A stretch of 64,000 bases of DNA, from assembly GCF_024347595.1 (NCBI RefSeq), contig NZ_AP025506.1, forward strand, positions 372,001 through 436,000, written 5' to 3'. The notes under the pieces were generated by a model. It searched no databases, was not told where the DNA came from, and was given only the letters and a program-made list of their open reading frames with translations. Origin of the DNA: Vibrio pomeroyi. Lineage in GTDB: Bacteria > Pseudomonadota > Gammaproteobacteria > Enterobacterales > Vibrionaceae. Shown here in pieces: positions 28,799 through 37,578 of the stretch (positions are counted from its first letter, which is position 1; the number at the start of each line of letters is the position of its first letter). Position numbers and translations under genes: made by a program.

Positions 28799-30631
28799 AT
28801 GTGTGGAATTGTTGGTGCAGTAGCACAACGTGATGTAGCCGAAATCTTAGTAGAAGGCCTTCGCCGCCTAGAATACCGTGGCTACGACTCTGCAGGTGTC
28901 GCTGTGGTGGATAGCGAATCTAACCTAACTCGTGTTCGCCGTTTAGGTAAAGTACAAGAGCTAGCAGACGCGGTAGAAGAACAACAAGTGATTGGCGGTA
29001 CAGGTATCGCTCACACTCGTTGGGCAACACACGGTGAGCCGTCTGAAGCAAACGCACACCCACACATGTCTGGTGATATCGCAGTTGTACATAACGGTAT
29101 TATCGAAAACCACGAAGCACTGCGTACTCTGTTGCAAGAGCGTGGCTACGTATTTACTTCACAAACGGATACAGAAGTTATCGCTCACTTAGTTGAGTGG
29201 GAACTTCGTACTTCTGATTCATTGGTTGAAGCTCTGCAAAAAACAGCTAAACAGTTAGACGGTGCGTACGGCACGGTTGTGGTTGATCGCAAAGATCCTA
29301 GCCGCATTGTTGTTGCTCGTTCTGGTAGCCCAATCGTTATTGGTTTTGGTGTCGGTGAGAACTTCCTAGCATCAGACCAACTTGCACTACTAAGCGTAAC
29401 TCGTCGTTTCATGTACCTAGAAGAAGGTGATGTTGCTGAGGTTACTCGTCGTGATGTAACAGTATTTGATGTGGCGGGTGAGCGTGTAGAGCGTGAAATC
29501 GTTGAATCAAACGCAGAACACGATGCAGGTGACAAAGGTAAATACCGTCACTTCATGCAGAAAGAGATCTTCGAACAGCCAACCGCGCTGATCAACACAA
29601 TGGAAGGTCGTATCTCTGAAACTTCGGTTATCACTAATGCAATTGGTGTTAAAGCTGAAGAGATCCTAAGCAAGGTTGAACACGTGCAGATCATCGCATG
29701 TGGTACTTCTTACAACTCAGGCATGGCTGCGCGTTACTGGTTTGAATCTCTAGCGGGTGTAAGCTGTGATGTAGAGATCGCTTCTGAATTCCGTTACCGT
29801 GATTTCGTTGTGCGTCCAAACAGCCTACTCGTCACTCTGTCTCAGTCAGGTGAAACGGCTGATACGCTTGCTGCACTTCGTCTTGCAAAAGAGAAAGGCT
29901 ACATGTCGGCAATGACTATTTGTAACGTTGCGGGTTCTTCGTTAGTTCGTGAATCTGACTTTGCTTTCATGACTCGCGCAGGAACAGAGATCGGTGTAGC
30001 TTCTACTAAGGCTTTCACTACTCAACTAGCAGCAATGCTGATGATGGTTACTTCAATTGGTCGTCTACAAGGTCGTATCAATGAAGAGAAAGAAGCTGAA
30101 ATCGTTAAAGCGCTGCATGAGCTACCAACGGCTATCGAGCAAGCTCTAGCATTCGATAAAGAGATCGAAGCACTAGCACCTGACTTTGCTGATAAGCACC
30201 ACACATTGTTCCTAGGTCGTGGCGAGTTCTACCCAATCGCAATGGAAGCGTCTCTGAAGCTGAAAGAGATCTCTTACATTCACGCAGAAGCATATGCAGC
30301 TGGCGAACTTAAGCACGGCCCTCTAGCACTTATTGATGCTGACATGCCAGTAGTAGTAATTGCACCAAGCAATGACCTACTAGAGAAGCTGAAATCAAAC
30401 GTTGAAGAAGTACGTGCTCGTGGTGGTCTACTTTACGTATTCGCAGACCAAGATGCTGGCTTTGAAAGCGATGAGAACATGAAGATCATCAAGATGCCTC
30501 ACGTAAGCGAAGTTACAGCACCTATCTACTACACTGTACCGATGCAGCTGCTGTCTTACCACGTAGCGCTAATCAAAGGTACCGATGTTGACCAACCTCG
30601 TAACCTAGCGAAAGCGGTAACCGTTGAGTAA
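28799..30631 (+). CDS. glmS: Glucosamine-6-phosphate synthase GlmS
   Basis: Glutamine:fructose-6-phosphate aminotransferase, the entry step to UDP-GlcNAc for peptidoglycan and LPS; 610 residues (E. coli 609). The nucleophile Cys2 follows the initiator Met (MCGIVGAV). The N-terminal Ntn glutaminase domain holds [15 protein letters not shown] and [18 protein letters not shown]. Two SIS domains follow ([17 protein letters not shown], then [15 protein letters not shown]; later [20 protein letters not shown]). The C-terminus [18 protein letters not shown] is the conserved sugar-channelling tail. Its terminator is interrupted by an insertion sequence. Confidence 0.98.
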   Translation: MCGIVGAVAQRDVAEILVEGLRRLEYRGYDSAGVAVVDSESNLTRVRRLGKVQELADAVEEQQVIGGTGIAHTRWATHGEPSEANAHPHMSGDIAVVHNGIIENHEALRTLLQERGYVFTSQTDTEVIAHLVEWELRTSDSLVEALQKTAKQLDGAYGTVVVDRKDPSRIVVARSGSPIVIGFGVGENFLASDQLALLSVTRRFMYLEEGDVAEVTRRDVTVFDVAGERVEREIVESNAEHDAGDKGKYRHFMQKEIFEQPTALINTMEGRISETSVITNAIGVKAEEILSKVEHVQIIACGTSYNSGMAARYWFESLAGVSCDVEIASEFRYRDFVVRPNSLLVTLSQSGETADTLAALRLAKEKGYMSAMTICNVAGSSLVRESDFAFMTRAGTEIGVASTKAFTTQLAAMLMMVTSIGRLQGRINEEKEAEIVKALHELPTAIEQALAFDKEIEALAPDFADKHHTLFLGRGEFYPIAMEASLKLKEISYIHAEAYAAGELKHGPLALIDADMPVVVIAPSNDLLEKLKSNVEEVRARGGLLYVFADQDAGFESDENMKIIKMPHVSEVTAPIYYTVPMQLLSYHVALIKGTDVDQPRNLAKAVTVE

Positions 30632-30662
30632 TCGACAGCTTATCTAAGAAATAGATAATAAG

Positions 30663-30684
30663 AAGCCCATCCAATGATGGGCTT
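30663..30684 (+). terminator. glmS terminator hairpin separated from its T-run by an IS
   Basis: Perfect 9-base stem AAGCCCATC (30663-30671) with GATGGGCTT (30676-30684) and a CAAT loop. No T-run follows; the next bases are AATTAT and then the IS repeat. The missing TTTTT lies on the far side of the IS at 32002-32006. Confidence 0.8.
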
Positions 30685-30752
30685 AATTATATGGTCCGCC
30701 TCACTCTCAAGCCCTTAAGCTTAGAGTAGGCTCTCAGAATGAGGTGAACCAT

Positions 30753-31766
30753 ATGTCTTCTATTCATATTTTAGGTATCGACCTAGGTAAACATTGCTTC
30801 CATGCTATCGCACATAACCGTTGTGGAGTGGAAGTGCTTCGTCGTAAATTTAATCGCAACCAACTTTTAATCTTTCTTAGTAAAATAGAACCAACAACTA
30901 TTGCTTTCGAAGCCTGTGGCGGTGCTCATTGGCTTGCTCGAAAGTGTGGTGAACTTGGTCATCAACCCCGACTTATTCCTCCTCAGTATGTTAAGCCTTA
31001 TGTCAAAGGCAATAAAAACGATTTCATTGATGCATCAGCGATCGCAGAGGCTGCGGGTCGACCGACTATGAGGTTTGTAGCTGTAAAAAGTGAAGAGGCT
31101 CAAGTCATCGCAGCGATTCATCGAGTCAGAGATAGTTATATCAAGGAGAGAACTGCCACTATGTCGCGGATCGGGGCGATCTTACTTGAGTTCGGCCTTA
31201 GCTTTCCCAAAGGACATGCAAAGATGAAGTCTCTGTTTCAATGGTTAGCAGAACAAACAGTCTCATTACCAAAAAGCTTGCTATGTGAATTGATATCTAT
31301 CCACGAACATTACAAGTACCTTAATGAACAAATCAAAACTCAAGATAACAAGCTTCAAACTATTGTTAATAACAATGAAAGTGCTCAATTATTAAAAACT
31401 ATCCCTGGAATTGGCGATCTTACCTCCACATTGTGTATAGCCGATGTAAGCTCTCCGAATAACTTTACCAATGGCCGTGAGATGGCGGCTTGGTTGGGGC
31501 TTGTGCCAAGGCAATTCTCAACGGGAGGAAAGACCAAACTACTTGGTATGAGTAAACGAGGGAATAAACACCTCAGAACTCTGTTTGTCCATGGGGCAAG
31601 GGCTGTACTCTCTAGGCTAGAGACGACAGGGAAAGTGTTTGGAGAGTGGCTTGTGAACCTACGAGCCACCAAACCATTTAATGTAGTGGTAGTCGCATTA
31701 GCCAACAAGCTAGTGAGGATAGCTTGGGCGGTGTTATACCACCGCCAAGCTTTTAAGGCTGTTTAG
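30753..31766 (+). CDS. IS110/IS1111 family transposase (DEDD, bridge-RNA type)
   Basis: A 337-residue recombinase. I chose ATG 30753 with GAGGTG at 30741-30746 rather than GTG 30744. The N-terminal RuvC-like domain has the four acidic residues D10 (ILGIDLGK), E53 (TIAFEACGG), D90 and D93 (KNDFIDASAIAEAA). The C-terminal Transposase_20 domain starts at LLKTIPGIGDLTS and contains the presumed nucleophile S256 in PRQFSTGGKTKLLGMSKRG. The middle is a coiled coil. The frame is intact, so the element may be active. Family members excise as circles and insert using a structured RNA from the element. Confidence 0.92.
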   Translation: MSSIHILGIDLGKHCFHAIAHNRCGVEVLRRKFNRNQLLIFLSKIEPTTIAFEACGGAHWLARKCGELGHQPRLIPPQYVKPYVKGNKNDFIDASAIAEAAGRPTMRFVAVKSEEAQVIAAIHRVRDSYIKERTATMSRIGAILLEFGLSFPKGHAKMKSLFQWLAEQTVSLPKSLLCELISIHEHYKYLNEQIKTQDNKLQTIVNNNESAQLLKTIPGIGDLTSTLCIADVSSPNNFTNGREMAAWLGLVPRQFSTGGKTKLLGMSKRGNKHLRTLFVHGARAVLSRLETTGKVFGEWLVNLRATKPFNVVVVALANKLVRIAWAVLYHRQAFKAV

Positions 31767-31784
31767 CTATAACCAAGTTTGCAA

Positions 31785-31990
31785 CGCCAATGAACGTGAT
31801 GACAAAAACGGTCAATCGGCCAGATTAAGAACCTGACACAAAAAATAGCAATCAATGCTTTAGGCTTTTTAAGGATAATCTGGCGCGGATATCATCGTGG
31901 AGCTGGGAAGCTAGTGCTCCCAACAAGGACTCCGAATACATTAGCGCAAACCAACTCCGTTATTACTTAATTGTAGTTGCAATAACGGGG
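31785..31990 (+). ncRNA. Putative bridge RNA in the IS right end
   Basis: The 220 bases after the transposase have no frame but several nested stems. Stem 1 is GCCAGATTA (31819-31827) with TAATCTGGC (31876-31884). Its internal loop holds ACAAAAAA (31838-31845) and GGCTTTTT (31863-31870). Stem 2 is TGGGA-a-GC with GC-TCCCA (about 31904-31923), enclosed by GGAG/CTCC. Stem 3 is CCGTTATT (31957-31964) with AATAACGG (31981-31988), and CAACT/AGTTG could cross it. The two loop strings match opposite strands of the reconstructed target. Strand, ends and folding are inferred by eye. Confidence 0.6.
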
Positions 31991-32052
31991 CGGACCATAC
32001 ATTTTTGTACCTGTTACTTTGCACACTTATCTTCTAGTGTTACTTATAAGTC

Positions 32053-33321
32053 TTAAGCGTTAAGAGCTTGCTCTAGGTCAGCTAAGATATCTTCGATGTG
32101 CTCAATCCCTACAGAAAGGCGAATCATCTCTGGTGACACGCCAGCCCGTTTTTGTTCCGCTTCACTTAGTTGACGGTGTGTTGTAGATGCAGGATGACAA
32201 GCAAGAGACTTGGCGTCACCAATGTTCACTAGGCGCTTAAAGATTTGCAGCGCGTCGTAGAAGCGAACACCTGCTTCATAGCCGTCCTTCAAGCCAAAAG
32301 ATAAAATAGCCGATGGCTTACCTTGCATGTATTTTTCAGCAAGCGGGTAGAATTCTGAACTCGACAAGCCTGCGTAGCTTACCCAACTGACCTTCTCGTG
32401 TTGTTTGAGATATTCAGCTACTTTCAATGCATTCTCTGTGTGTCGCTCCATGCGTAGCGACAACGTCTCTAAGCCTTGCATCAGCATGAAAGCATTCATT
32501 GGCGACAGTGCGGCGCCTGTATTGCGTAGTGGAACCGTTCTAGCGCGACCAATAAACGCAGCTTCACCAAAGGCTTCGGTATAAACCACACCGTGATAAG
32601 AAGGCTCTGGCTGATTAAACACAGGGAAGCGATCTTTGTGTTCTGCCCATGGGAACTTGCCTGAGTCGACAATCACGCCACCTAATGTTGTTCCGTGACC
32701 ACCAACGTATTTGGTTAGTGAGTGCACTACGATGTCAGCGCCAAAATCGATAGGCTTGCAAAGCACTGGTGTCGCGACTGTGTTATCGACAATCACGGGT
32801 ACACCCTGCGCGTGAGCAAGTTCTGCGACACGCTCTAAGTCGATAATATTACCCGCTGGGTTACCAATACTTTCACAGTAAACCGCCTTGGTTTTTTCAT
32901 CGATCAGCGCCGCTAAGCTTTCTGGTTTGTCATCTTTAGCAAAGCGAACTTCGATCCCTTGGTTGGGTAGCATATGAGCAAATAGGGTGTACGTGCCGCC
33001 GTAAAGTTGAGGTGTCGAGACGATGTTGTCACCGATCTGTGCCAAGGTTTGAATCGCGTAGTTAATCGCGGCACTGCCCGCACTTACCACTAAACCTGCA
33101 ATACCACCTTCTAAGGCAGCCATGCGCTTTTCTAGCACATCATTGGTCGGGTTCATTATACGAGTGTAGATGTTGCCGGGTACTGCAAGGTTAAATAGGT
33201 CGGCACCGTGTTGTGCATCATCGAATTCATACGCGACGGTTTGATAGATAGGTGTTGCTACCGATTTAGTCGTTGGATCAGTTTCGTAGCCGAAGTGAAT
33301 CGAGAGCGTTTCGTCTTTCAT
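32053..33321 (-). CDS. metY: O-acetylhomoserine sulfhydrylase / aminocarboxypropyltransferase
   Basis: PLP enzyme of the Cys/Met metabolism family, 422 residues, making homocysteine from O-acetylhomoserine and sulfide (or methionine from methanethiol). I chose ATG 33319-33321 (MKDETLSIHFGYE), preceded by AGGGAAG, over the upstream in-frame ATG 12 codons earlier. The N-terminal block is IHFGYETDPTTKSVATPIYQ. SAGSAAINYAIQTLA holds the phosphate-binding region. The PLP lysine is in VVHSLTKYVGGHGTTLGGV. The C-terminus LSVGIEHIEDILADLEQAL is typical. No SAM riboswitch or obvious MetJ box array precedes it. Confidence 0.9.
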   Translation of the reverse strand: MKDETLSIHFGYETDPTTKSVATPIYQTVAYEFDDAQHGADLFNLAVPGNIYTRIMNPTNDVLEKRMAALEGGIAGLVVSAGSAAINYAIQTLAQIGDNIVSTPQLYGGTYTLFAHMLPNQGIEVRFAKDDKPESLAALIDEKTKAVYCESIGNPAGNIIDLERVAELAHAQGVPVIVDNTVATPVLCKPIDFGADIVVHSLTKYVGGHGTTLGGVIVDSGKFPWAEHKDRFPVFNQPEPSYHGVVYTEAFGEAAFIGRARTVPLRNTGAALSPMNAFMLMQGLETLSLRMERHTENALKVAEYLKQHEKVSWVSYAGLSSSEFYPLAEKYMQGKPSAILSFGLKDGYEAGVRFYDALQIFKRLVNIGDAKSLACHPASTTHRQLSEAEQKRAGVSPEMIRLSVGIEHIEDILADLEQALNA

Positions 33322-33484
33322 GTGTCTTCCCTGAACAATTGATTGATTTGTGTACATTCATATTGCCGATTTTTCTATAAAAGAAAAGTAAGCTTAGTCA
33401 CAGAGAAGCAATTGGAATTGTGTGCGGGACGATTCGTTATTCTTTAGAAGTGCAGGGTGTGATTTGTACTATTCCAGAAAAGCA

Positions 33485-33518
33485 AAAAGCCAGAGCAGCA
33501 TGAACTGTTCTGGCTTTT
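33485..33518 (-). terminator. Terminator after the tRNA gene
   Basis: Stem AAAAGCCAGAGCAG (33485-33498) with CTGTTCTGGCTTTT (33505-33518), one mismatch, and a 6-base loop. On minus it lies six bases after the tRNA 3' end and continues into T. Confidence 0.85.
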
Positions 33519-33524
33519 CTAATT

Positions 33525-33600
33525 TGGTGGCCCCTCCCAGATTTGAACTGGGGACCGAACGATTATGAGTCGTGCGCTCTAACCACTGAGCTAAGGGGCC
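33525..33600 (-). tRNA. ileX: tRNA-Ile2 (CAU anticodon, lysidine type)
   Basis: A 76-base cloverleaf on minus with encoded CCA (plus 33525-33527). The acceptor stem is GGCCCCT with AGGGGCC; the D arm is AGCTCAGTGGTTAGAGC; the anticodon stem is ACGAC-TCATAAT-CGT; the T arm contains GTTCAAATC. The CAU anticodon could mean Met, but the GGCCCCU acceptor start and overall sequence match isoleucine tRNA-2, whose C34 is changed to lysidine by TilS. The E. coli homologue ileX also sits beside rpoD. Confidence 0.9.
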
Positions 33601-33696
33601 GTAGGGCATAGATTATAGGGGAAGCATTCAGTGGTGTCTAGACACTATAAGGGGCAATTCCGCTTACATCTTAGCCACTTAAATCACACGGATAAA

Positions 33697-33724
33697 AAAA
33701 AGGTGAGCCAACGCTCACCTTTTC
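33697..33724 (-). terminator. rpoD operon terminator
   Basis: Stem AGGTGAGC (33701-33708) with GCTCACCT (33713-33720), CAAC loop, A-run before and T-run after. On minus it lies about 44 bases after rpoD. Confidence 0.87.
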
Positions 33725-33763
33725 TTATTTATGCTTAAAAGCTAACCACACTTGAGTGTGCGA

Positions 33764-35608
33764 TTACTCGTCTAGGAAGCTACGCAGAGTTTCTGAGCGG
33801 CTTGGGTGACGAAGTTTACGCAGTGCTTTTGCTTCGATCTGACGGATACGTTCACGAGTTACGTCGAACTGCTTACCAACTTCTTCGAGAGTGTGGTCAG
33901 TGTTCATGTCGATACCGAAACGCATACGCAGTACTTTAGCTTCACGAGGTGTTAGGCCAGCAAGAACGTCTTTCGTTGCACCGCGTAGGCTTGTTGCCGT
34001 TGCAGAGTCTAGAGGTAGTTCTAGCGTTGTATCCTCGATGAAATCACCTAGGTGCGAATCTTCGTCGTCACCGATTGGTGTCTCCATTGAGATTGGCTCT
34101 TTAGCGATTTTCAGTACTTTACGGATCTTGTCTTCAGGCATTTGCATGCGTTCAGCCAACTCTTCCGGAAGTGGTTCACGACCCATCTCTTGTAGCATTT
34201 GACGAGAGATACGGTTTAGTTTGTTGATCGTTTCGATCATGTGAACCGGAATACGGATAGTGCGAGCTTGGTCGGCAATCGAACGAGTGATTGCTTGACG
34301 GATCCACCAAGTAGCGTAAGTAGAGAACTTGTAACCACGACGGTATTCAAACTTATCTACGGCTTTCATCAGACCGATGTTACCTTCTTGGATTAGATCC
34401 AGGAATTGTAGACCACGGTTTGTGTACTTCTTAGCAATCGAGATTACTAGACGTAAGTTCGCTTCAACCATCTCTTTCTTCGCACGACGAGCTTTCGCTT
34501 CACCGATAGACATACGACGGCTGATGTCTTTAATGCTTTGAACAGTAAGAGACGTCTCTTTCTCGATCATATCCAGTTTTTGGATTGAGCGACGGATGTC
34601 ATTCTCGTTACGTTTGATCTTTTCTGCGTATGGCTTGTCAGAAGCAAGAACTTCATCCAACCATGCTTCGCTAGATTCGTTGCCAGTAAATAGAGCAATG
34701 AAAGATTTCTTCGGCATTTTGCCGTACTCAACCGTTTGACGCATGATTAGGCGTTCTTGGGTACGTACACGATCCATAGAGTTACGCAGTTCGTTTACTA
34801 GGTAATCAAACTGTTTTGGTGTAAGACGAAACTCTTTGAATACGTCTTGCATCATTGTTGTTGCAAGCATAGCTTTCGGGCTTTCATGGCCGTACTCGTT
34901 GATCGCTAGTTGACGATTCTGGTAGCTAGTACGAAGTGCTGTGAACTTCTCAAGAGCAAGCTCAGGATCAATACCTGTATCTTCTTCTTCCTCTTCCTCG
35001 TCGTCTTCAGCGTCTTCTTTGTCTTCGTCTTCCAGATCTGTTTCAGCAAGTTCTGAACCGATGTGAGTTGCCGTTGGCGCAGCAGTGCCATCGTCATCTG
35101 GGTCAACAAAGCCATTGATTAGGTCTGTTAAGCGAATCTCTTCTGCTTGTACGCGGTCAAACTGTTCCAAGATGTATGGAATAGTGCCTGGGTACTCAGC
35201 AACAGAAAGTTGAACCGTATTGATACCATCTTCAATACGTTTCGCAATGTCGATTTCGCCTTCACGAGTCAGTAGTTCAACCGTACCCATTTCACGCATG
35301 TACATACGAACTGGGTCAGTAGTACGGCCAATCTCGCTTTCTACGCTTGAAAGCGCAGCAGCTGCAGCTTCGGCTGCATCTTCATCTATATTGGCATCGT
35401 CATCATTAAGTGCTAGATCATCAGCATCAGGTGCAGTTTCAACTACCTTGATACCCATGTCGTTAATCATTTGAATGATGTCTTCTACCTGTTCAGAATC
35501 CACGATTTCTGCAGGTAGGTGGTCGTTTACTTCGGCGTAGGTCAGATAGCCTTGTTCCTTGCCTTTAATAACAAGTAATTTAAGCTGTGACTGCGGATTT
35601 TGATCCAT
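33764..35608 (-). CDS. rpoD: RNA polymerase sigma-70 factor RpoD
   Basis: Primary sigma factor, 614 residues (E. coli 613). Region 1.1 is N-terminal ([20 protein letters not shown]). An acidic stretch of Asp and Glu lies at about 195-220 in the non-conserved region. Region 2 is very clear: [20 protein letters not shown], then [20 protein letters not shown] and [15 protein letters not shown]. Region 4.2 has the -35-binding helix [20 protein letters not shown], and the C-terminus is LRSFLDE. It is the last gene of rpsU-yqeY-dnaG-rpoD, 99 bases after dnaG. Confidence 0.99.
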   Translation of the reverse strand: MDQNPQSQLKLLVIKGKEQGYLTYAEVNDHLPAEIVDSEQVEDIIQMINDMGIKVVETAPDADDLALNDDDANIDEDAAEAAAAALSSVESEIGRTTDPVRMYMREMGTVELLTREGEIDIAKRIEDGINTVQLSVAEYPGTIPYILEQFDRVQAEEIRLTDLINGFVDPDDDGTAAPTATHIGSELAETDLEDEDKEDAEDDEEEEEEDTGIDPELALEKFTALRTSYQNRQLAINEYGHESPKAMLATTMMQDVFKEFRLTPKQFDYLVNELRNSMDRVRTQERLIMRQTVEYGKMPKKSFIALFTGNESSEAWLDEVLASDKPYAEKIKRNENDIRRSIQKLDMIEKETSLTVQSIKDISRRMSIGEAKARRAKKEMVEANLRLVISIAKKYTNRGLQFLDLIQEGNIGLMKAVDKFEYRRGYKFSTYATWWIRQAITRSIADQARTIRIPVHMIETINKLNRISRQMLQEMGREPLPEELAERMQMPEDKIRKVLKIAKEPISMETPIGDDEDSHLGDFIEDTTLELPLDSATATSLRGATKDVLAGLTPREAKVLRMRFGIDMNTDHTLEEVGKQFDVTRERIRQIEAKALRKLRHPSRSETLRSFLDE

Positions 35609-35707
35609 AGATGATATCCAACTTCAGGTCTGGTGAAGGACGTTGCATTCTCAAATGCAAACCAATTATGTTAACAAATTTATTAAATGCTGACTAATCA
35701 AACAGGG

Positions 35708-37459
35708 TTACGCTTTTAGATCTAGCATTAAAGCTAGTAGCTCCCTTTTTTCTTCGGCTGATAAACCGACGCTTCTTGCTTTGGCCTGCAGGTTTTCAAT
35801 TTGTTTTTCAACGCACTGGGCAAGTATATTGTCCAATGAGTCTAAAAATATGTCTTCTTGATTGTCTTCGTCGAGGGGGATTTCCCAGCTCGCGAGACGA
35901 GACAGAAGAGCCTCATGTTTATTGTGTCGCCAATGCTCTAATAATTGGCCTGTGTTGATATGGGGATGCTCGTGGCATTTATCAAGTACTTCGACGAATA
36001 AACTTAGTCCAGGCAACTGTAAGCCTTTGACACTTGATAAATCCGGTACCATATCAGCATAGCTCGGATTTTGGATAAGCAAAGCGATAACTTCACGCAT
36101 TGGAGTGCGCTTCAGCTCTTTATGCGGTTGAGGTGTCGGGTTCTGTGTATGAACTCGTGCACGTCGCAATTGGTTATCAAATCCAGTCCGCTCATCGAGC
36201 AGTTTTTCGAGCAGTTCTTGGAAGTAACTGTCAGGAATTTTGTTAATCAAGGCGCTAGCGTGTGCACGCAGTGCCGATTTTCCTTCCGTTGTTCCCAAGT
36301 TCAACTTATGTATTTCAATCAGGTTATCGAACAAATAGGTCGAAAGCGGCGTCGCATTATGAACGAGCTGTTCGAAAGCGGCTTTGCCGTGCTCTCTTAT
36401 ATAGCTATCTGGGTCTTCACCGTCTGGCAAGAATAGAAACTTGAGTGTGTTCCCCGTTTTCAGGTACTCAAGGGCATTTTCTAATGCACGCCACGCGGCT
36501 TCTTTACCTGCTCGGTCACCATCGTAACAACAAACCACAGTGCTGGTTTGGCGGAACAACATTTGAATGTGGTCGCCAGTTGTTGAGGTACCCAGTGATG
36601 CCACTGAATAATCGACACCGTATTGCGCAAGAGCTACGACATCCATGTAACCTTCAACCACAAGTACTTGCGGCGGTTCACGGTAGGCTTGCAACACTTC
36701 ATAAAGGCCGTAAAGCTCTTTACCTTTATGGAAGATAGGTGTTTCCGGTGAGTTCAGATATTTTGGTGTTCCGTCTTCTAAGACACGACCACCAAAACCA
36801 ATCACACGGCCGCGACGATCGCGAATCGGGAACATCACGCGTCCACGGAATCGGTCGTATCGGTTACCTTTATCGTTCTCTATTAACATGCCGCCGGTCA
36901 CGAGCATGTCTTGGGCTTCTTTCTGTTGGCCAAAGTTCTTACGAACTAAGTCCCACTCATCCGCCACATAACCAATGCCAAACTTCTGGACGATTTCGCC
37001 AGATAGGCCGCGATTCTTTAGGTATTCAATCGCTGGTTTGTTGGCTGATATTTTCAGCTGAGAGCGATAGAACTGGCTGATGCCGCCCATCAAATCATAT
37101 AGGTTACGTTTTTGTTCGCTGTTGGCTCTAGGTGTTGTTGATATCTCGCCGCTGCGCTGTTCTCTAGGAACATCGAGCCCTAAGTAAGAAGCTAGTTCTT
37201 CAATGGCTTCAACAAAATCGAGACGTTCGAACTCCATAATGAAGTCGATAGCATTACCGTGTACGCCACAACCAAAGCAGTGATAAAACTGTTTTTCTTG
37301 GCTTACGCTAAAAGAAGGGGTCTTTTCGTTGTGGAATGGGCAACAAGCACCATAGTTTTTGCCTTTTTTCTTAAGTTTCACGCGTGCGTCCACAATGTCG
37401 ACAATGTCGAGACGAGCTAGGAGATCATCGATGAAACTACGCGGGATGTGTCCTGCCAT
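35708..37459 (-). CDS. dnaG: DNA primase DnaG
   Basis: Synthesises RNA primers at the replication fork in contact with DnaB helicase; 583 residues (E. coli 581). The N-terminal CHC2 zinc finger is YGACCPFHNEKTPSFSVSQE followed by FYHCFGCGVHGNAIDF, with the Cys-His-Cys-Cys ligands. The TOPRIM domain starts at VLVVEGYMDVVALAQYG, with the metal aspartates in VVCCYDGDRAGKEAAWRAL. The C-terminal third is the helical DnaB-interaction domain. It sits between yqeY and rpoD. A strong hairpin lies upstream, between yqeY and dnaG. Confidence 0.98.
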   Translation of the reverse strand: MAGHIPRSFIDDLLARLDIVDIVDARVKLKKKGKNYGACCPFHNEKTPSFSVSQEKQFYHCFGCGVHGNAIDFIMEFERLDFVEAIEELASYLGLDVPREQRSGEISTTPRANSEQKRNLYDLMGGISQFYRSQLKISANKPAIEYLKNRGLSGEIVQKFGIGYVADEWDLVRKNFGQQKEAQDMLVTGGMLIENDKGNRYDRFRGRVMFPIRDRRGRVIGFGGRVLEDGTPKYLNSPETPIFHKGKELYGLYEVLQAYREPPQVLVVEGYMDVVALAQYGVDYSVASLGTSTTGDHIQMLFRQTSTVVCCYDGDRAGKEAAWRALENALEYLKTGNTLKFLFLPDGEDPDSYIREHGKAAFEQLVHNATPLSTYLFDNLIEIHKLNLGTTEGKSALRAHASALINKIPDSYFQELLEKLLDERTGFDNQLRRARVHTQNPTPQPHKELKRTPMREVIALLIQNPSYADMVPDLSSVKGLQLPGLSLFVEVLDKCHEHPHINTGQLLEHWRHNKHEALLSRLASWEIPLDEDNQEDIFLDSLDNILAQCVEKQIENLQAKARSVGLSAEEKRELLALMLDLKA

Positions 37460-37525
37460 AAAACCTTAGAAAAATGCACTAACTGAGAGTGTGGATAATA
37501 ATAGTTTGAATAGGTTACAGATACA

Positions 37526-37562
37526 AACAAGCCGTGCGTTCCGAAGGATTGCACGGCTTGTT
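37526..37562 (-). terminator. Hairpin between yqeY and dnaG (possible attenuator)
   Basis: Twelve-base perfect stem AACAAGCCGTGC (37526-37537) with GCACGGCTTGTT (37551-37562); the loop can pair further (TCC/GGA). On minus the tail is TTTGTATC, a weak T-run, suggesting partial termination or an RNA-processing site. Confidence 0.65.
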
Positions 37563-37578
37563 GCAATTTGATTTGGGA

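Larger units (their letters stand above)
30684..32001 (+). mobile_element. IS110-family element, IS1111 group, about 1.32 kb
   Basis: Subterminal 10-base inverted repeats ATGGTCCGCC (30691-30700) and GGCGGACCAT (31989-31998) bound one DEDD transposase gene. The repeats lie inside the tips, as in the IS1111 group; tips of 7 bases on the left and 3 on the right make a clean junction. There is no target duplication. The non-coding left end is only about 50 bases, and the right end about 220 bases, which also fits the IS1111 group, where the bridge RNA lies after the transposase. Rejoining 30683 to 32002 restores hairpin plus TTTTTT for glmS. One copy is present in the window. Confidence 0.88.

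Noticed and set aside
31385..31708. Minus-strand frame of 107 codons inside the transposase gene
   Set aside because: Antisense to the well-conserved Transposase_20 domain; no start signal.
33322..33520. SAM riboswitch or MetJ operator upstream of metY
   Set aside because: No AGACGTCT-like tandem repeats and no SAM-aptamer-like stems could be seen; the only strong hairpin there is the tRNA terminator.
33525..33600. Reading the CAU tRNA as elongator or initiator methionine tRNA
   Set aside because: The acceptor stem GGCCCCU and the D and T arms match isoleucine tRNA-2, and the rpoD neighbourhood matches ileX.
36071..37080. Series of plus-strand frames of 60-121 codons
   Set aside because: They lie antisense to dnaG, whose zinc finger and TOPRIM motifs are unambiguous; no start signals or recognisable domains.
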